From Arenibaculum pallidiluteum (GTDB lineage Bacteria; Pseudomonadota; Alphaproteobacteria; Azospirillales; Azospirillaceae): a stretch of 35,057 nt of DNA. The position numbers and the translations under genes were made by a program. How positions within the stretch are numbered: the stretch's first letter is position 1; every line of letters starts with the position of its first letter. This document shows positions 32,760-35,057 of this stretch, piece after piece. The stretch spans positions 1 to 35,057 of the forward strand of contig NZ_JAFIQU010000031.1 in assembly GCF_017355985.1 (NCBI RefSeq). Direction: 5' to 3'. The notes beneath the pieces are model-generated. The model had not been told where the DNA came from. It made no database searches and was given only the letters and a program-made list of their open reading frames with translations.

Positions 32760-33047
32760 GTCCGTCCATCCTTTCCCAGCCGCACATCCAACGCTCCGCC
32801 TGGCCTTTATCGAGGGTGCTCTGGCCTCCGGTCGGCGCGCGACGACGGGCAGATCGACGCTTGCACTCGAATCTATAGAGGGTCAGGCACAGGCGATGCT
32901 CATGCGCAGCTCTGATGCCGCCATGCCGAAATTGGGCTCGGCTCTGCACCAGGAGGACACCAGGCGGAGCGAGTAATTGCCACCGAACACCATCGCAATC
33001 CGCCTTCAGTGCAGGTCGTGCGCCCGCTGCCGTAGTTGCCGGCCGCG

Positions 33048-33692
33048 TCAGCTCCAGTCGCCAGGCACGTCCTGGTCGAACTCGCTTCGGCGCGGCCGCC
33101 GGCGGCGCTCGGTTCGCGCCTTCAGAGCGCCCTGGGGATCGGCGGCCACGGCGGCCCAGTGATCGCGGGCTGCAACATAGGCGGGGCTGGCTGCGGCGAG
33201 GGCCGCCTCGAACGCGCCATAGCGCCAGAGGCGTTGGTCGAGGAGGTGGACCAGGAGCGGGTTCGGCGCGACGTGGCCCTCGATGTCGCGGCCGAGCAGC
33301 TCGGCGACGGCTTCGCTCTCGCGCCCAGGCCCGAGCCCGTCGGCGAGGATGCCCAGGGCGACGGCCGCGGACCGGCTGCGGCCCATCTCGCAGTGGATCG
33401 CGATCCTTGCGTCGGGCAGGCGCGCCCGGAGGCTCCGTGAGAAGTCCAGAACGGCCAGGGCATGCTCGTCCGCCGGACCCGCCTGGCGGCCGAAGGCGGG
33501 CACCCCGATGTCGTCGAAGCGCAGCACCAGCATTGCATTGACCTCGCCGAGCACGGCCTCGGCGATCGCGGTGTCGAGCTCCCGGGTGGGAGATCTGCTC
33601 GACGTGCCGCGGACCGAGATCACGGCATCGAAGCCCGCCGCGGCGCCGGCCTCGATCTCCTTGCGCGCGAAGATCCTGACATGCAGTGCCAT
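33048..33692 (-). CDS. Tyrosine phosphatase-like protein
   Basis: 214 residues from ATG 33692. The active-site loop HCEMGRSRS has the Cx5R signature of protein tyrosine/dual-specificity phosphatases (Cys101, Arg107), followed by SAAVALGILADGLG. An Asp candidate for the general acid lies in LRFDDIGVPAFG (about 60-61). The first 90 residues (FDAVISVRGTSSRSP) fit the beta-sheet start of the fold. Related proteins are common and uncharacterised in Methylobacterium-type genomes. It is divergent from the broken exonuclease gene, with a 136-base gap. Confidence 0.85.
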   Translation of the reverse strand: MALHVRIFARKEIEAGAAAGFDAVISVRGTSSRSPTRELDTAIAEAVLGEVNAMLVLRFDDIGVPAFGRQAGPADEHALAVLDFSRSLRARLPDARIAIHCEMGRSRSAAVALGILADGLGPGRESEAVAELLGRDIEGHVAPNPLLVHLLDQRLWRYGAFEAALAAASPAYVAARDHWAAVAADPQGALKARTERRRRPRRSEFDQDVPGDWS

Positions 33693-33828
33693 TCTGTGGT
33701 GGTGTGTCCGTCGGTGCAGATCAGCGGATTGGAACATGCCGGTGCTGCCGGTGCCAGCGCCAGGCGACATGGCCGATGGATGCGACAGTGCCGGCGGGGG
33801 CGTCGGGGCAGGGAAGGGGTGCGCTGCG

Positions 33829-34436
33829 GTGAGAGGGGATCTCGAGGCGGCCGCCGCGCTGCTGGCCGCCAGCGACGAGTATGTGGTGTTGCGCCGGTTC
33901 GTGCCGCGGCCGCGCTATCACGAGTACGATGGCTGCGCGACGCGTGTCGGCCTGGTCGTCGATACGGAAACGACGGGGCTGGAGGCGGAGATCGTATCAT
34001 CCAACTCGCCATGGTCGAGTTCCTCGATGGCGTCGAGTGCGGCCGCATCTTCGAGGTGCTCGGAAGCTGGTCCTGGTACGAGGATCCCGGCCGGCCGATT
34101 CCGCCCGAGGTGACGAAGCTGACGGGGGTCACGGATGAGAAGGTCCGCGGCCAGCGCATCAACGACGCGGCGGTCGAGGCGATCCTGGCGCGGGCTTCTC
34201 TGGTGGTCGCTCACAATGCCGGCTTCGACCGGCCTCGGTTGGAGGAGCGGCTCCCGGCCTTCGAAGGCAAGCCCTGGGCCTGCTCGCATGCGGAGATCGC
34301 CTGGTCCGAGGAGGGGGTGGGCTCAACGAAGCTGGACTACCTGGCCTACCGGCTCGGCTTCTTCTATGCCGCGCACCGCGCGCACGGTCAGCATGTCGGC
34401 GCTGACGCGGCACAGCGAGAGGCGTTCCTGCTGTAA
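33829..34436 (+). pseudogene. DnaQ-like 3'-5' exonuclease, frameshifted
   Basis: The N-terminal frame (GTG 33829, or ATG 33769) encodes DLEAAAALLAASDEYVVLRR and the exonuclease I motif GLVVDTETTGLEAE. At about 33990 the coding continues in another frame with DRIIQLAMVEFLDGVECGRI, IPPEVTKLTGVTDEKVRGQR (Exo II region), VVAHNAGFDRPRLEERLPAF and the usual KPWACSHAEIAWSEEG and GSTKLDYLAYRLGFFYAAHR. A one-base change joins the parts. The C-terminus ends with HGQHVGADAAQREAFLL where relatives have an acidic HRAxxDC (Exo III) motif, so the catalytic Asp there is missing too. Two lesions suggest decay. Confidence 0.75.
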
Positions 34437-35057
34437 GAGGCCAAGTCATTGACTTTCAATGAAGCGTAGTAGGAAACCTAAGTCGACGACCTGGTCCCAA
34501 GAAAACATTCTCTTGGAGTGCAATTGCATCGAGTGTCAATTCCGAAAATCGACACCATCAAAGTAAGTCAATTGAGCGCGACAATCAGGGCCGACAGTTC
34601 GTTGTTTACGGTATGGGCGAATCCTGCAGCTTCCTTAAGCCATCTTTCGGTCTCGTTAATTTGACCATCGGCCCATTTCTGAGTCTCGGATCTCACTCTT
34701 TTTAGGGCAATTTCAAGTTCCGAAATGCTTGCGGGGAGGGCGCCGGAGTTCTGGCCGAATGGATGGTATAGAATAGGCAGGGGTCCGGGGACTGCTTGTC
34801 CCCGGAAGTGAAGATCATCTGGGATATCCCGCTTCGCGGAGCCTGCATGGTGCCGTGGGCTCCCCGAACTCCCGCCTTATGGAGGCTCAACCCGGACCAG
34901 GAGAGACAGCGCCCCAGGAACCTTCGCCTGCAACGACGGCCAGCAGCGGCTCCCTCATCCTGCGCGGAGAGTGCCAGCAATCCGTTACGCCACTTTGGAG
35001 CGGGACCTAACGGGCGGACATGCCGGCCCCCGGCTTTCGGTAGACGGCATCCCTTAT
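34437..35057. other. Gene-poor tail, partly AT-richer
   Basis: The end of the window has no intact gene. Its first 350 bases are clearly less GC-rich than the rest. A possible coding remnant on the minus strand is listed separately; a 93-codon frame at 34702-34980 minus overlaps it and has no support. Confidence 0.5.
34568..34876 (-). pseudogene. Possible coding remnant without a start codon
   Basis: A minus-strand frame stays open from just after TAA near 34877-34879 to TGA 34568-34570. Its last 60 codons look protein-like: ASISELEIALKRVRSETQKW followed by ADGQINETERWLKEAAGFA and HTVNNELSALIVALN, an amphipathic helical pattern. No ATG, GTG or TTG precedes the helical part except an internal GTG, so this is a 5'-truncated relic or chance. 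Codon use is AT-richer than in neighbouring genes, which hints at foreign origin. Confidence 0.3.

Noticed and set aside
31214..33018. 15-base direct repeat CTTCAGTGCAGGTCG at 31214 and 33004 flanking the amidohydrolase gene
   Set aside because: A 15-base match in 35 kb is close to chance expectation, and one copy lies just outside the stop codon without other signs of a mobile unit.
1..35057. CRISPR array, tRNA/rRNA genes, prophage or defence system
   Set aside because: No regular repeats, no cloverleaf or rRNA-like sequence, and no structural phage, restriction, Cas, CBASS or similar gene was recognised.

Overview
The window is GC-rich DNA with the gene content of an alphaproteobacterium of the order Hyphomicrobiales. 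A MucR/Ros zinc-finger regulator, several HWE/HisKA_2-type histidine kinases, a KaiC-like ATPase paired with a kinase, ROSE-type leaders and an NDUFS4-family protein all fit that group. Methylobacteriaceae (Methylobacterium, Microvirga) is the best guess, but this is an inference from gene families and not from a marker gene. No tRNA, rRNA, CRISPR array, phage module or replication origin was recognised.

Positions 1-3100 look like an accessory patch. They hold an IS5-family transposase gene broken by one in-frame TGA, a full-length APH(3'')-type (StrA-like) streptomycin phosphotransferase homologue, a truncated second aminoglycoside-phosphotransferase-like gene, and a MucR regulator. Positions 3300-6900 are a tight minus-strand operon: HigA-like regulator, KaiC-like double ATPase, hybrid histidine kinase. 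Positions 7400-15700 are signalling genes in various states of preservation: a chemotaxis receptor, a frameshifted GAF/HWE kinase with an intact neighbouring receiver protein, a buried C-terminal remnant of another kinase, and a complete GAF-PAS4-HisKA_2 kinase.

Positions 16278-30270 are the most interesting part. They are almost entirely on the minus strand and contain three copies of a leader that matches the ROSE RNA thermometer design: a 5' hairpin followed by an invariant TTGCTC that can pair with the Shine-Dalgarno GGAGG just before the start codon. Copy C precedes hsp20, the textbook location. Copy A precedes a 23-codon leader ORF and a four-gene Gld-type ABC transporter operon (ATPase, permease, GldG-like auxiliary protein, DUF4340 protein). 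Copy B precedes a translationally coupled operon of a small unknown protein, a DUF2934 protein, a two-HKD phospholipase D/cardiolipin synthase-like enzyme, a membrane protein and an AHSA1/SRPBCC protein. Between B and C, in the same direction, lie SPW-repeat, small exported, NDUFS4-like, glycosyltransferase and amylo-alpha-1,6-glucosidase genes, separated by short gaps with strong hairpins. The block reads as a heat-responsive envelope, lipid and carbohydrate stress island in which one type of RNA thermosensor has been used for three different operons.

Positions 30300-35057 hold a possible small zinc-ribbon protein, an anchored unknown protein, a Tat-exported amidohydrolase, a tyrosine-phosphatase-like protein, a frameshifted DnaQ-like exonuclease, and an AT-richer tail with only a possible gene remnant.
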